From contig NZ_JANFQO010000015.1 of NCBI RefSeq assembly GCF_024437735.1, forward strand, positions 99,308-163,307: a stretch of DNA of 64,000 bases, given 5' to 3'. Positions 9,300 through 17,961 of the stretch are shown here, one piece after another. The stretch's first letter is position 1; every line of letters begins with the position of its first letter. A program made the position numbers and the translations under genes. The stretch is from Tahibacter harae (GTDB lineage: Bacteria > Pseudomonadota > Gammaproteobacteria > Xanthomonadales > Rhodanobacteraceae). The notes below the pieces were generated by a model. That model had not been told where the DNA came from, searched no databases, and saw only the letters and a program-made list of their open reading frames with translations.

Positions 9300-11078
9300 A
9301 TGCAACTGGCCGACGACGACATCCTCATCGCCGCGCGCCTGGCCGATGCGCCCGTGGCGACGTCCAACGTGCGCGAGCGCCGCCGCCTGCAGATCTACGC
9401 CGTAGATCCGGCGCTGCGCCAGCGCGACGGCCAGATCACCCAGATCGATCTGCCGTTCGAGCCGCTGCCGCAGATGCGCGGCCGGCGCCTGAGCGTGGAT
9501 CTGCTGCCCGGCCCCTTCGATGCGACCCGGCTGCGCGCGGCCGACCTGGACAGCGTGCAGGTCGCCGCCCGCGCCGGCCTCAGCCCGTCGATGACGGATC
9601 CCTGCTTCGCCCAGCAGATGACCTACGCGGTGTGCAGCTGGACGCTGGAGCGCTTCCGCCGCGCCCTCGGGCGCGAGCCCGAGTTCGCCTTTGCCGGCAG
9701 GCTGCAGCTGCAACCCAACGCGATGGAAGAAGCCAACGCCTATTACGACCGCGAAAAGCAGGCGCTGCGCTTCGGCTGGTTCCGCCAGAACGTGGATGCG
9801 CCCGGCGCCAACCAGCGCGGCGCCCTGGTCTGCACCGCGCTGTCCCACGACATCGTCGTGCACGAGATGGCGCATGCCCTGCTCGACGGCCAGCGCAGCC
9901 ACTTGCTGCTGCCGACCAATCCCGACGTACTGGCGCTGCACGAAGGTTTCGCCGACCTGATCGCGCTGTTCGCCCATTTCACCCATTACGATCTCGTGCG
10001 CGATGCCATCGCCCGCTACGACGGCAACCTGGACGATCCGCGCCTGATCCAGATAGGCCGCCAGTTCGGCCAGGGCAGCGGGCTGGGCGGCCCGCTGCGC
10101 ACCTCCATTCTCGATCCCGTGGCCGAGGACAGCGACGCACCCTCGCCGGTCAACTACGCCAACGCGCTGCTGCCGCATGCGCGCGGCTCGCTGCTGCTGT
10201 CGGCCGTGTTCGAGGCCTTCCGCAACGTATACCTGCGCAAGACCGAAAAATGGCGCCGGGTGGCAGCGGGTTTTTCCACACTTTCATCGCATCCGCTGCT
10301 GTTCGACCAGCTCAGCAAGACCGCCTGCGAACTCGCCGGCCAGTTCCTCAACATCGTCATCCGCGCGCTGGACTACCTGCCGCCGGTGGACGTGGATTTC
10401 GGCGAGTTCCTGCGCGCCATGATCACGGCCGACTACGAACTGGTGCCCGACGATCCGTGGCATTACCGCGAAGCCCTGGTCTACGCCTTCCGCCGCTATG
10501 GCATTCCGGTCTCCAACGTGCAGGCGCTGGACGAGAAGGAGCTGCTCTGGCGCGATGCCGAGGAACTGCCGCTGGCGCGCGATCTCAAGGCCGGCGCCCT
10601 GGAGCGCCTGGCGGCGCTGCCGCGCCGCCCGGGCCCGGACGAGCCGCCGCTTTCCTGGCGCCGCGCCGAATGCGTGCGCGATTTCCTGCGCGACAACGGC
10701 GAGTCCCTGGCGGCCTTGAGCCTGACGCAGCCGGACGTGCGCGGCGAACAGTTGCGGATCGAGAGCATACGCGCGATCAACCGCATCAGCCCAGCCGGCG
10801 AACTGACTGCCGAATTCGGCATAGAACTGCTGCAATGGCGGCGCGATCCGGACATTGGCTGGTTTCCCGGCGGCTGCACCCTGATCGTGAGCGGCGAAGG
10901 AAAGCTGCGCTATGTGATCTGGAAGGATCCACGCAGCGCCAGCCGCATCGCCGCGACGCGCCGCTATCTCGATGGCGCCGGCCTGCGCCATGCGGGGCTG
11001 TTCCAGGCGGATGAGCCGGCAGATGTGAACCGCGCGGCGAGCCGGGCGCTGCATGCACTGCATCTGCCCTGCTGCTGA
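9300..11078 (+). CDS. HExxH metallopeptidase of the caspase operon
   Basis: 592 aa, starting 4 nt after the stop of the caspase-like gene, with an AGGG site about 9 nt upstream. The zinc motif HEMAH is at 188-192. A downstream HEGFADL segment at 214-220 supplies a plausible third ligand, Glu215, the gluzincin arrangement. Upstream, LQLQPNAMEEANAYYD and an aromatic-rich patch resemble the substrate-cleft edge of thermolysin-like enzymes, but I cannot assign a named family. Residues beyond about 420 form a separate region with no recognised domain. No signal peptide is seen, so the product is predicted cytoplasmic. Its place after a caspase suggests it could be activated by cleavage or act on shared targets; that is inference. 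It converges with the next gene, the two stops lying 15 nt apart. Confidence 0.75.
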   Translation: MQLADDDILIAARLADAPVATSNVRERRRLQIYAVDPALRQRDGQITQIDLPFEPLPQMRGRRLSVDLLPGPFDATRLRAADLDSVQVAARAGLSPSMTDPCFAQQMTYAVCSWTLERFRRALGREPEFAFAGRLQLQPNAMEEANAYYDREKQALRFGWFRQNVDAPGANQRGALVCTALSHDIVVHEMAHALLDGQRSHLLLPTNPDVLALHEGFADLIALFAHFTHYDLVRDAIARYDGNLDDPRLIQIGRQFGQGSGLGGPLRTSILDPVAEDSDAPSPVNYANALLPHARGSLLLSAVFEAFRNVYLRKTEKWRRVAAGFSTLSSHPLLFDQLSKTACELAGQFLNIVIRALDYLPPVDVDFGEFLRAMITADYELVPDDPWHYREALVYAFRRYGIPVSNVQALDEKELLWRDAEELPLARDLKAGALERLAALPRRPGPDEPPLSWRRAECVRDFLRDNGESLAALSLTQPDVRGEQLRIESIRAINRISPAGELTAEFGIELLQWRRDPDIGWFPGGCTLIVSGEGKLRYVIWKDPRSASRIAATRRYLDGAGLRHAGLFQADEPADVNRAASRALHALHLPCC

Positions 11079-11093
11079 GGCGTGGCGGCCTTG

Positions 11094-11840
11094 CTAGCCG
11101 CCGGGCTGCAACGCACCGGCCTCCAGCGCCGCATGCTGCGCCCGGCGCAGGCGCGCGCAGGGCAATACCAGCTGCGCCCAGGCCGCGGCCGGCAGCGCCG
11201 CCGGCCGGCTGATCTCGCCCACGCGCCGGCGCAGCGGCGTGCCGGCGAACAGGATGTGATTGCCCTGTTCGGCATCGTCCACGCCCAGCACGGCGCCGTC
11301 GAAATGGCGGCGCAGGCGCTGGCGGAAACGCTCCAGGTTGGGATCGTCGCGCGCCAGATTCACCACCAGCAGACCACCGCGCCTGAGCGCGCCGCGGCAG
11401 TCCTCGACGAAGCTTGCCGCCGCCAGCCGCGCCGGCATGCCGGCCGCGTCGTAGCCGTCGAGCAGGATCACATCGAAGCGCCGCCGCACCGCCGCCACGA
11501 AGCGCGCGCCGTCGTCCATGCGCACGCTGAAACGGCGGTCGTTGCGCGGCACGTGGAATTCATCGCGCAAGGCGATCACGTCCGCGTCTATCTCCACGAC
11601 CTCGATGCGCGCCTGCGGCAGGAAGCGGTGACAGAACTTGGCCAGCGAGCCTCCGCCCAATCCGATCATCGCCACCTGCCGCGGCTGCGGCAGGAACAGC
11701 AGGAAGCCCATCATGGTGCGGGTGTAGTCGAACACCAGCGTATCCGGCTCGCGCTTGAGCATGCGGCTCTGGATCAGCTCCGGGCCGAAATGCAGCGAAC
11801 GGGTGGTTTCGGTGTCGACGATGTACGGCTTGGGCGGCAT
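11094..11840 (-). CDS. Spermidine-synthase-like SAM-dependent methyltransferase
   Basis: 248 aa. It has a Rossmann-type AdoMet fold with GLGGGS at 60-65, an acidic VVEID end of strand 2 near 81-85, a DDGARF segment, and LLDGYDAAG where polyamine synthases carry their catalytic aspartate region. The strand-7 region ends in a short C-terminal tail. Such spermidine-synthase-like proteins are common in Xanthomonadales, usually with unknown substrate; the altered active-site region argues against calling it speE. I chose the ATG at 11840 because the open frame upstream is low-complexity and begins inside a GC-rich spacer. It is convergent with the metallopeptidase gene. Confidence 0.8.
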   Translation of the reverse strand: MPPKPYIVDTETTRSLHFGPELIQSRMLKREPDTLVFDYTRTMMGFLLFLPQPRQVAMIGLGGGSLAKFCHRFLPQARIEVVEIDADVIALRDEFHVPRNDRRFSVRMDDGARFVAAVRRRFDVILLDGYDAAGMPARLAAASFVEDCRGALRRGGLLVVNLARDDPNLERFRQRLRRHFDGAVLGVDDAEQGNHILFAGTPLRRRVGEISRPAALPAAAWAQLVLPCARLRRAQHAALEAGALQPGG

Positions 11841-12015
11841 GGCGAAGCGGCGGCGGAGGGCGGCGGCGGAGGGCGGCGGGCAGCATAACGGATGGACAGC
11901 GGCTTCCCCGCACCGGCGGCGCGCGGCGCGCCGCCCGGCCGGCGCACTTGCTGCGGCGAAGCCGCCGCGGCGTCCGCCCTGGCGGAACACCTGCCGCGGC
12001 GAAGCCACCGCGCCG

Positions 12016-12513
12016 GTGCGCTTGATCGGCGCACCTGCTCTACACTGGCCGCATGCCGCCCGCTATGCCGCCCTGCCCCGTGGAGCCGCGCTGAACCTGG
12101 ACTACGACGCCCAGGCCGGTGCTGTCGCCGCACTGTACTGCGCGGAGCAACTACACCGCTTCAGCCTCCGCTACAACGTCAACGACGGCTTCGAGCCGCT
12201 GCACGCCGTGGTCGCGCATCCGCATTGCGATGCCGGCACGGCGCTGTATCTCTACTGGCAATTCCACGAACTGCTGGCCGATGCCCAGGCCCGCGCCGAT
12301 ACGGCGCTGGAACCACCGCGCTGGAATGCCGATGCCGTGCTGACGGCGATAGAACAGCGCTATCCGCACGGTTTTCGCCACCACGCCGTTGCCTACGACC
12401 CGGCTGCCCTAGCGCTGGACGCAACAGGGCTGGCGCAGATCCGCGCCCCCCATCCCGGCTTGCCGCTGCTGCACCCGTTGCGCACCGGCATCGCGGCAGA
12501 CACGCCGCACTGA
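12016..12513 (+). CDS. DUF4274-like protein
   Basis: About 165 aa. The core reads LHRFSLRYN, NDGFEPLHAVVAHP, then CDAGTALYLYW, the signature of DUF4274: an N-x-x-D-G-F block, an HP, and a cysteine followed by G-T-A. The family's function is unknown, and many members are encoded near toxin-immunity loci. The start is unclear. No ATG lies in frame near the domain; GTG at 12016 and TTG at 12022 are candidates. A good ATG at 12053 is in the wrong frame and stops immediately before the conserved part, so a small frameshift near the start is possible. It is the last gene before the genomic island. Confidence 0.6.
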   Translation: MRLIGAPALHWPHAARYAALPRGAALNLDYDAQAGAVAALYCAEQLHRFSLRYNVNDGFEPLHAVVAHPHCDAGTALYLYWQFHELLADAQARADTALEPPRWNADAVLTAIEQRYPHGFRHHAVAYDPAALALDATGLAQIRAPHPGLPLLHPLRTGIAADTPH

Positions 12514-12757
12514 TGCAGCGCCCTTGCCCCCTGCGTCTGCCGCCTCATCGATTGCCGTCGCCCCGCGAACCGCTGGCGACAGGAAAGCATCGCCCGGGCG
12601 ATCCGCGGACTTCCTGAGCGCCGTGGCGTTGCTTTCCGCGAAGCAACCGGCGCGCGGCCCGGCGATACCGAAGTCTGCGTTCCGACCAGGCCGCCGGACG
12701 CAGGCGCTGAAACATTACGGTGTTTTTCAACAGCGCGTGGCGGCCCGCAGGACGGTC
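12514..12757. other. Backbone spacer left of the genomic island
   Basis: About 245 nt of GC-rich sequence between the DUF4274 gene and the left att-like repeat. I see no gene, tRNA or clear terminator. If the island was acquired by integration, this stretch would originally have lain directly downstream of guaA. Confidence 0.4.
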
Positions 12758-12774
12758 TTCACTCCCACTTGATC
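12758..12774. other. Left attachment-site-like repeat of the island
   Basis: TTCACTCCCACTTGATC matches 16 of 17 bases of the sequence covering the guaA stop codon at 22464-22480. The base composition changes at this point, from GC-rich to an AT-rich stretch containing CATATATATC. It is best read as the distal att copy left when an element integrated into the 3' end of guaA. Confidence 0.8.
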
Positions 12775-12802
12775 ATAAATAGCCGAAAAACAACCATATA
12801 TA

Positions 12803-13462
12803 TCAATGCCTTACTAATGGCCGCTCTGTAAGTACCATGAACAATACCACGCTCAACTCCACAGCACTTGGATGACGCCAAGGATTCAGGGCAACTTCGC
12901 AGCCCTGACGCTGCCGAAGGCTGTCCGCCCAGGCCGCCAAGGTATCAATCTCTGCAGTCAGTGTCTCTGGCCTCGGCAGAGGACGGCTCAACGCAGCGGC
13001 GGCGCTGTGCAGCAGCTCGGAACAGCGACCAAATCCGTCCCGCATGGCCTCGCAGTCGGGAACCGTGATCGCGGTCAGCTTGACCAAGCCAGGCGTCTTC
13101 ACTTCGTTGGACAGTCGCCGGATGACGTGCCCGACAGCTTCTTCAACCGCGATCTCCCACGTATCGCGCAACGTCGCGGCGATGGATTTAACGGACTTGC
13201 GCCACTCGTCGAGATTGCCCTGCTCGAAATGGTAGCGTTCACCCGCAAGCTGATTGCTCAGACTTGTGGTGATGTCACTGACCCGACGCGCTTTGAATGG
13301 CGGCTCGCTGCGGCAGAAGCCTGCCTTGTCAGCGCCCCGGCCGATGGAGCTAATCGCCACCGGCGGCTTGGGCTGAGCATCATCCGCTGCGCGATTCAGC
13401 TCGAACAGGAACGCAAGATCATGCGCGAAGACGATGACCTGGCGGTGCGCGGCCTCAGCCAC
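12803..13462 (-). pseudogene. AAA ATPase, C-terminal stump truncated by IS3
   Basis: About 215 residues remain. They match the C-terminal part of large AAA_13/RloC-like ATPases often found beside restriction systems: a Walker-B-following strand with an H-loop (RQVIVFAHDLAFLFEL), a basic linker, a DTWEIAVEEAV segment, and an end pattern with D-C-x-A followed by a G-x-x-x-C and a final ALxAWxxxLRxR. The whole N-terminal part, including the Walker A and B motifs, is missing. The frame runs directly into the left end of the IS3 element, which supplies its apparent new start. Beyond the right end of the IS the sequence does not resume this gene, so the 5' part was deleted, not merely displaced. 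Almost certainly inactive. Confidence 0.75.
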
Positions 13463-13491
13463 TGACCTGCCCCCACCTGCCGTACCAATGA

Positions 13492-14366
13492 TTACTGACA
13501 AAGCCCGGAGTTGAAAGGTACTGCGTTGCTAGCTTGCTGTGCTCGGTGATTGGCGGCGAACTGTGCCGGTGGAACGCGTCTACAACTGCTGTGTGGCCGC
13601 ACTTCGTTGTAGTCACGCCGCTATGTCGCGATGACATCGCGAGCTTGAGCCAGCGAAGTGAACCCGTGTTCGTTGAGGCATTCGTCGCGGAACTTTCCGT
13701 TGAAGCTCTCGACGTAGCCGTTCTGCATGGGACGGCCCGGCTGAATCAGCAAATGTTCGATGCCATGTCGTTGCGTCCAGGCGATGAAAGCTCGACTGGT
13801 GAACTCAGGGCCGTCGTCGGTTCGCACAGCACGCGGGTAACCGCGAAAGCAGGCGGCCTGGTCCAGTACATGCACTACGTAGGCGCCGCTGATGCCGTGA
13901 TCGACGGCAATGTCGACGCATTCGTGGCTGAAGTCATCAGCGACCGTCAGGCACTTCAGCTGGCGACTGCTAGCCAAGGTGTCGCTGACAAAATCCATGC
14001 TCCATACCGCGTTCGGGCTATTGGCCGGCGTGAGCGGTTGGCGCTCGCTGGTGGGGCGCTTGGCTTTCTTGCGGCGGCGCACAGCCAAATTCGCCTCTTG
14101 GTATAGGCGGTAGATCTTCTTGTGGTTCACGCTCGGAAACTCCAGACGCAGCAAGTCGTGCAGACGGCGGTAGCCAAATCTGCGGCGAACTTGCGCCAGC
14201 TCGATGATCCGGGCCGACAGCCTTGCGTGGCGGCCGTTGGCTGAGGCGGATGACGGAAGGCATCGCGGGATAGCCCCGCAAGGCGGCAGGCTCGTCGCTC
14301 GCTCAACGTCGTGAGTTCAAGCATGCGACGAACCGCCTCGCGCTTGCGTTGCGGGGCTAGCGCTTT
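13492..14366 (-). pseudogene. IS3-family transposase orfB with frameshift and amber stop
   Basis: The integrase-core (DDE) subunit. The motifs WSMDFVSD, TDDGPEF and NGYVESFNGK supply the three acidic residues. The normal reading frame would follow a -1 shift from orfA near 14360-14366 (AAAGCGCTAG). Two lesions are visible. Around 14221-14226 a base is missing between the PTAATQ segment and the LSARIIELAQ segment, moving the frame. At 13621-13623 the Trp codon expected in IATWRRDYNE is TAG. Downstream of that stop the frame continues with recognisable C-terminal sequence (RRDYNEVRPHSS) to TAA at 13492. The transposase is therefore very unlikely to be made intact. Confidence 0.85.
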
Positions 14367-14623
14367 GCCCCAAAGCCGATCTTCAGCCCTTCGATGTCCA
14401 GGTGCGCTCCGGCCAACAGGCGCTTCAGCCGATTGCTCTCGGCCTCCAATTCCTTCAGGCGCTTGGCGTCTTCGCCTTCCATGCCGCCGTACTTCGCCCG
14501 CCAGCTGTAGAAGCTGGCAGGACTGAGGCCATGCTGGCGCGCGAGCTCCGCGACAGCCATGCCAGCTTCTGCTTGCTTGATGAACCCGATGATTTGCTCG
14601 GTGGTGAAGCGACTCTTCTTCAT
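14357..14623 (-). CDS. IS3-family transposase orfA
   Basis: 88 aa, an HTH_Tnp_1-type protein. It begins with MKKSRFTTEQIIGFIKQAEA, has the helix-turn-helix around ELARQHGLSPASFYSWRAKY, and ends in a leucine-zipper-like helix (AKRLKELEAESNRLKRLL). In IS3 elements orfA binds the terminal repeats and is fused to orfB by programmed frameshifting. This copy is intact but its partner orfB is broken, so at most it could act as a repressor. The ATG at 14623 is the standard family start. Confidence 0.9.
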   Translation of the reverse strand: MKKSRFTTEQIIGFIKQAEAGMAVAELARQHGLSPASFYSWRAKYGGMEGEDAKRLKELEAESNRLKRLLAGAHLDIEGLKIGFGAKR

Positions 14624-14729
14624 GTCCGTCCTCGTGATTGACGGACTTTACAGCTTCAGTTGGTACGGCTCAGCGGGGGCAGGTCACATCCTGGCAGGCG
14701 GCCAGGGCTATTCATGCACTTGGGCTGTC

Positions 14730-15914
14730 CTATGCCTTCACCAACTTCGCAGCGCTGGGATCGTAGATGTAGTCGGTGATGCTGCCATCCTTGATGCGCG
14801 CGACGGCCTCGTCGATCACGAACAGCGGAACGAGAAACCATTCCTCGGGCTGCACGGGGTGGCCGAAGCGGTCGTTGATGGTGATGTCTAACCGCGCGGG
14901 CGCGAATAGCCTATGGAACAGGTTCTCCATCCGAGTGCGGTTGATGCCCGCGAGCTTGTAGGTTGCCACCACTTCGACCTTCGCCAGCAGGTAGGTGGAG
15001 TCGTGTTCGGCGTTGGCGATGCGCGTCTCCACCCTGCCCCCGGTCACGCCGACCTTGTGGATGATCTCGCGGTGCTGCGCGACATAGGGATGATCGGAGA
15101 GGGAGCGCAGGACGTAGATCGTGCCGCTTTCGACATCATCGGCTTCAAGCTCCCCGCCGAAGGAGAGTTGCCCGCTCTCGGGCGAGGCCAGCCGCCGCGC
15201 GGCAGGGTCGTTGTAGAACGCTCGCTGGAGCGAGCGCAGCAGCAGATTGCTCTCGGTGCCGTTGGAGAAGATGAGGCGCAGGCGGCGGTCCACTTCCCCG
15301 GCGGTGGTCTTCAATGGCTCGCCGACCTCGGCAACGTAGAGCGTAATGCCATCGAGAACGAAAAAGTCCCCGGCCTCAATCGCGCGGCGGCCCGCTTCGA
15401 TGGGCTGCGACTGGCGCATACCGGTTTTGACCTCCGCTTGCACGCGCTCGAACAAGGGTCGAAAGGTCTCGAAGTCCTCGCAGGGCTTGCGATCCGCGAT
15501 CTCCTCGGCTGCGCGCTTGTCGGCGCTGGTGCGGACATGGCGTAGTACCGTGATGTCGTCCGCCTCGGCTACGCCCGCCAACTCGGCAGCCAGGTCGTCG
15601 ATATCGATGGCCTCATCTCCCGGAACGGCAGTGGCTGGCGCAGCGGCAAGCAAGCCCTGATAGTCCAGCGGCTCAAGCAGGGCGCGGCAGTCCGGGAGCG
15701 CACGCAAGCGGTCCAGGCGCACGGCGTAGAGGCGCTCGAATATGTCGTGATCCTCACCATGCTGCGGCGCACGCCCGTGCTTCTCGGTGAAGCGTTGGAT
15801 TTCCTCGAAGCCCGCGACGACGCGCTCCTCACTGGCTGGACGTCCGCCCTTCGTCTCGGGTGATGCGAACTCGGCAAGCTCTGCAGCGAGTTCGTCAAGA
15901 TCGGAGTTACTCAT
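14730..15914 (-). CDS. GIY-YIG nuclease of the island's R-M-like module
   Basis: 394 aa. The C-terminal third (about 264-345) is a GIY-YIG/T5orf172-type nuclease fold: TIYVLRS for the first strand, HKVGVTGG for the second motif, then R293/R298 and a glutamate in NRTRMENLFHRLF that fits the catalytic acid. The N-terminal two thirds are acidic and helical, with no domain I recognise, perhaps for helicase binding or target recognition. The start at 15914 overlaps the helicase stop by 8 nt, so the two are translationally coupled. As last complete gene of the module it is the likely cutting subunit; that is inference from context. Confidence 0.8.
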   Translation of the reverse strand: MSNSDLDELAAELAEFASPETKGGRPASEERVVAGFEEIQRFTEKHGRAPQHGEDHDIFERLYAVRLDRLRALPDCRALLEPLDYQGLLAAAPATAVPGDEAIDIDDLAAELAGVAEADDITVLRHVRTSADKRAAEEIADRKPCEDFETFRPLFERVQAEVKTGMRQSQPIEAGRRAIEAGDFFVLDGITLYVAEVGEPLKTTAGEVDRRLRLIFSNGTESNLLLRSLQRAFYNDPAARRLASPESGQLSFGGELEADDVESGTIYVLRSLSDHPYVAQHREIIHKVGVTGGRVETRIANAEHDSTYLLAKVEVVATYKLAGINRTRMENLFHRLFAPARLDITINDRFGHPVQPEEWFLVPLFVIDEAVARIKDGSITDYIYDPSAAKLVKA

Positions 15915-17961
15915 AGCGCCCCTCCGCCTTGAATCGCATAAAGGCGGCCGCGCCTTCGGCCATGCGTCGCTCCCAGGCATCCTGGGAATCGAGTGCAGGA
16001 ATGCGTCCGCGCTCCTTCTTGAACTGAACGGCGCGAACAGCCATCTCCTTCGCCTCGTCCGGCGTCAGGCTCGTGCGCTTGGCCGAGATGGCCGCCGCAA
16101 CCTGCTTCAAGCTGTCCTCGCTCATAGTCTTGGCGAGGATGGCGTAGGCTTCGCCGAAGGGGTTGATGCGGTCGATGAGGTCGATGTCCAGCTCGCGCAC
16201 GTCCATCGCGAAGCGGCGCACGCCGTCGATCAGGGCGGTGTTGGGTGACCCGTCGCTCTCACTTTCGGTGACTAGCCGCTTGGCCTGCTGCGTGAGGTTG
16301 AGGGCAGCAATGGCGTGCTGACGCACGGCCTCCTGATCCTCGGCGTCAAGCTGGGGATACTTGTCCTTGATGATCTTGCCCATGCGAACCTGCGTCAGTT
16401 CCTCGGGTACCAGCTCCTCATCGAACAGGCCGCGCTCGATGGTGGGCTTGTCTTGCACGAAGGCCGCGATCACTTCGTTCAGGTCTTCCTGACAGATTCG
16501 CGCTGCCTCCTTGCTCTTGGGCTCGGCGAGGCCCTTGATCTCGATTTGGTAAGCCCCTGTCTGCTCATTGACACCGACATTGCAGCGGGCCGCGTCGTAG
16601 CCACCTTCCCCGTAGTCAAAGCCCGGCGTCGGGCCGCTGTCGGGGTTCTTGGGCTTGAACTCAAAGCGCGGAGCAAGAACCTGCTCCATCAGCAAGCTGG
16701 CTGCTATGGCCTTCAACGTATCGTTGACGGCCTCGGTAACAGCTTCCTCGGCCGCGTCCGGTTCGGCGATCAGGTTGGTGAACCTCGCGCGGGTCTTACC
16801 AGGCGCGTCGCGGGTTGCACGGCCGATGATCTGAACGATCTCGGTCAGGCTGGCGCGGTAGCCCACGGTCAGGGCGTGTTCGCACCAAATCCAGTCGAAG
16901 CCCTCCTTCGCCATGCCCAGCGCGATGATGATGTCCACATGGTCGCGGTTGTTCTTCTGCGCCGGGTCTTTGAGCGAGGCGGACACGCGGTCGCGCTTGG
17001 CGGCATCGTCATCGACGAGATCGGCGATCCGCAGCACGCGGCCATCGGGGCGCTTGACACGTTGGAAGCCGGTCGCTGGGTCGATGCCTTGCCATTCACC
17101 CAGCGCCTCGATGATGTGCTCCACTTCCCGCATCTTGTCCTTCGTGCTCTCGCGCGAATTGACATTCGGGATGTGAATGATGGTCTTCTCGGCGGAATCG
17201 AGGACATTGAGGATGTCATCGACGTAAGGCCCACTGTAGAAGAAATAGCCGATGTCGAGTTGCTTGAGGTATTCGTAGCCGTTGAGCTGCTCGTAGTAGG
17301 TGTAGGTGACGGTATCGAACTTCGACTCATCCTGCGGCGCAAGCACAGCCTCAGCGTCACCACGAAAGTAGGAGCCGGTCATGGCAACGATGTGCGTCTT
17401 GCCCCGCGCGAAGAACTGCCCTAGGTGCAAGCCGAGCTTGTTGTCCGGGTTCGCCGAAACATGGTGGAACTCATCGACCGCGATCAGTCGGTCATCGAAC
17501 GCCTCCACGCCGTAAGCATCGACCGCGAAGCGGAAGGTTGCATGGGTGCAGACCAGCACCTTATCGTCGCCTTCAAGGAATGCGCCCAGCGACTTGACCT
17601 TACCGCCGTTGTCATTGCCCGGCGCGTTGCACAGGTTCCACTGGGGTTCGACGTGCCAGTCGGACCAGAAACCGCACTTCGACAGCGGCTCGTCGTTAAA
17701 GCTGGCACCGATGGACTTCTCCGGCACAACGATAATGGCCTGCTTCAAGCCTTGATTCTTGAGCTTGTCGAGTGCCACGAACATCAGCGCGCGGCTCTTG
17801 CCCGATGCGGGCGGCGACTTGATAAGAAGGTATTGTTCGCCCCGCTTTTCGTAGGCTCTCTCCTGCATGGGCCTCATCCCAAGAGCATTGGCCTTGGTCG
17901 ACGCACCGTTGCGGGCGTAGGTGACGGAAACGGACGGTACGGACTTGATGTTGTCGCTCAT
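15907..17961 (-). CDS. DEAD/DEAH-type superfamily 2 helicase
   Basis: 684 aa. SF2 helicase motifs in order: Walker A SPPASGKS at 49-56, motif Ia region (AIIVVPEKS), motif II DEFH at 163-166, motif III-like MTGS near 195, motif V (ALGMAKEGFDW), and motif VI QIIGRATRD. The C-terminal 250 residues are helical and without a known domain. Such ATPases couple methyltransferase recognition to DNA translocation or cleavage in restriction-like systems. It overlaps the upstream methyltransferase by 4 nt (ATGA) and the downstream nuclease by 8 nt, so the three proteins are probably made together and form one machine. Confidence 0.85.
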   Translation of the reverse strand: MSDNIKSVPSVSVTYARNGASTKANALGMRPMQERAYEKRGEQYLLIKSPPASGKSRALMFVALDKLKNQGLKQAIIVVPEKSIGASFNDEPLSKCGFWSDWHVEPQWNLCNAPGNDNGGKVKSLGAFLEGDDKVLVCTHATFRFAVDAYGVEAFDDRLIAVDEFHHVSANPDNKLGLHLGQFFARGKTHIVAMTGSYFRGDAEAVLAPQDESKFDTVTYTYYEQLNGYEYLKQLDIGYFFYSGPYVDDILNVLDSAEKTIIHIPNVNSRESTKDKMREVEHIIEALGEWQGIDPATGFQRVKRPDGRVLRIADLVDDDAAKRDRVSASLKDPAQKNNRDHVDIIIALGMAKEGFDWIWCEHALTVGYRASLTEIVQIIGRATRDAPGKTRARFTNLIAEPDAAEEAVTEAVNDTLKAIAASLLMEQVLAPRFEFKPKNPDSGPTPGFDYGEGGYDAARCNVGVNEQTGAYQIEIKGLAEPKSKEAARICQEDLNEVIAAFVQDKPTIERGLFDEELVPEELTQVRMGKIIKDKYPQLDAEDQEAVRQHAIAALNLTQQAKRLVTESESDGSPNTALIDGVRRFAMDVRELDIDLIDRINPFGEAYAILAKTMSEDSLKQVAAAISAKRTSLTPDEAKEMAVRAVQFKKERGRIPALDSQDAWERRMAEGAAAFMRFKAEGRYE

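Larger units (their letters stand above)
13463..14686 (-). mobile_element. IS3-family insertion sequence, 1224 bp, inactive
   Basis: Imperfect terminal inverted repeats are visible. The left end reads TGACCTGCCCCCACCTGCCG. The right end, read inwards on the other strand, begins TGACCTGCCCCC and later shares GCCGTACCAA. Inside, on the minus strand, are an IS3-type orfA and an orfB with rve integrase motifs. The length is typical for the family. No 3-4 bp target duplication is seen: the left flank ends in CAC and the right flank starts CAT. That fits an IS-mediated deletion or recombination between two copies. orfB carries a frameshift and an internal stop codon. Confidence 0.88.

Noticed and set aside
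11094..11840. Spermidine synthase (speE)
   Set aside because: The AdoMet fold fits, but the catalytic-loop region reads LDGYDAAG and no speD lies nearby, so a specific name is not justified.
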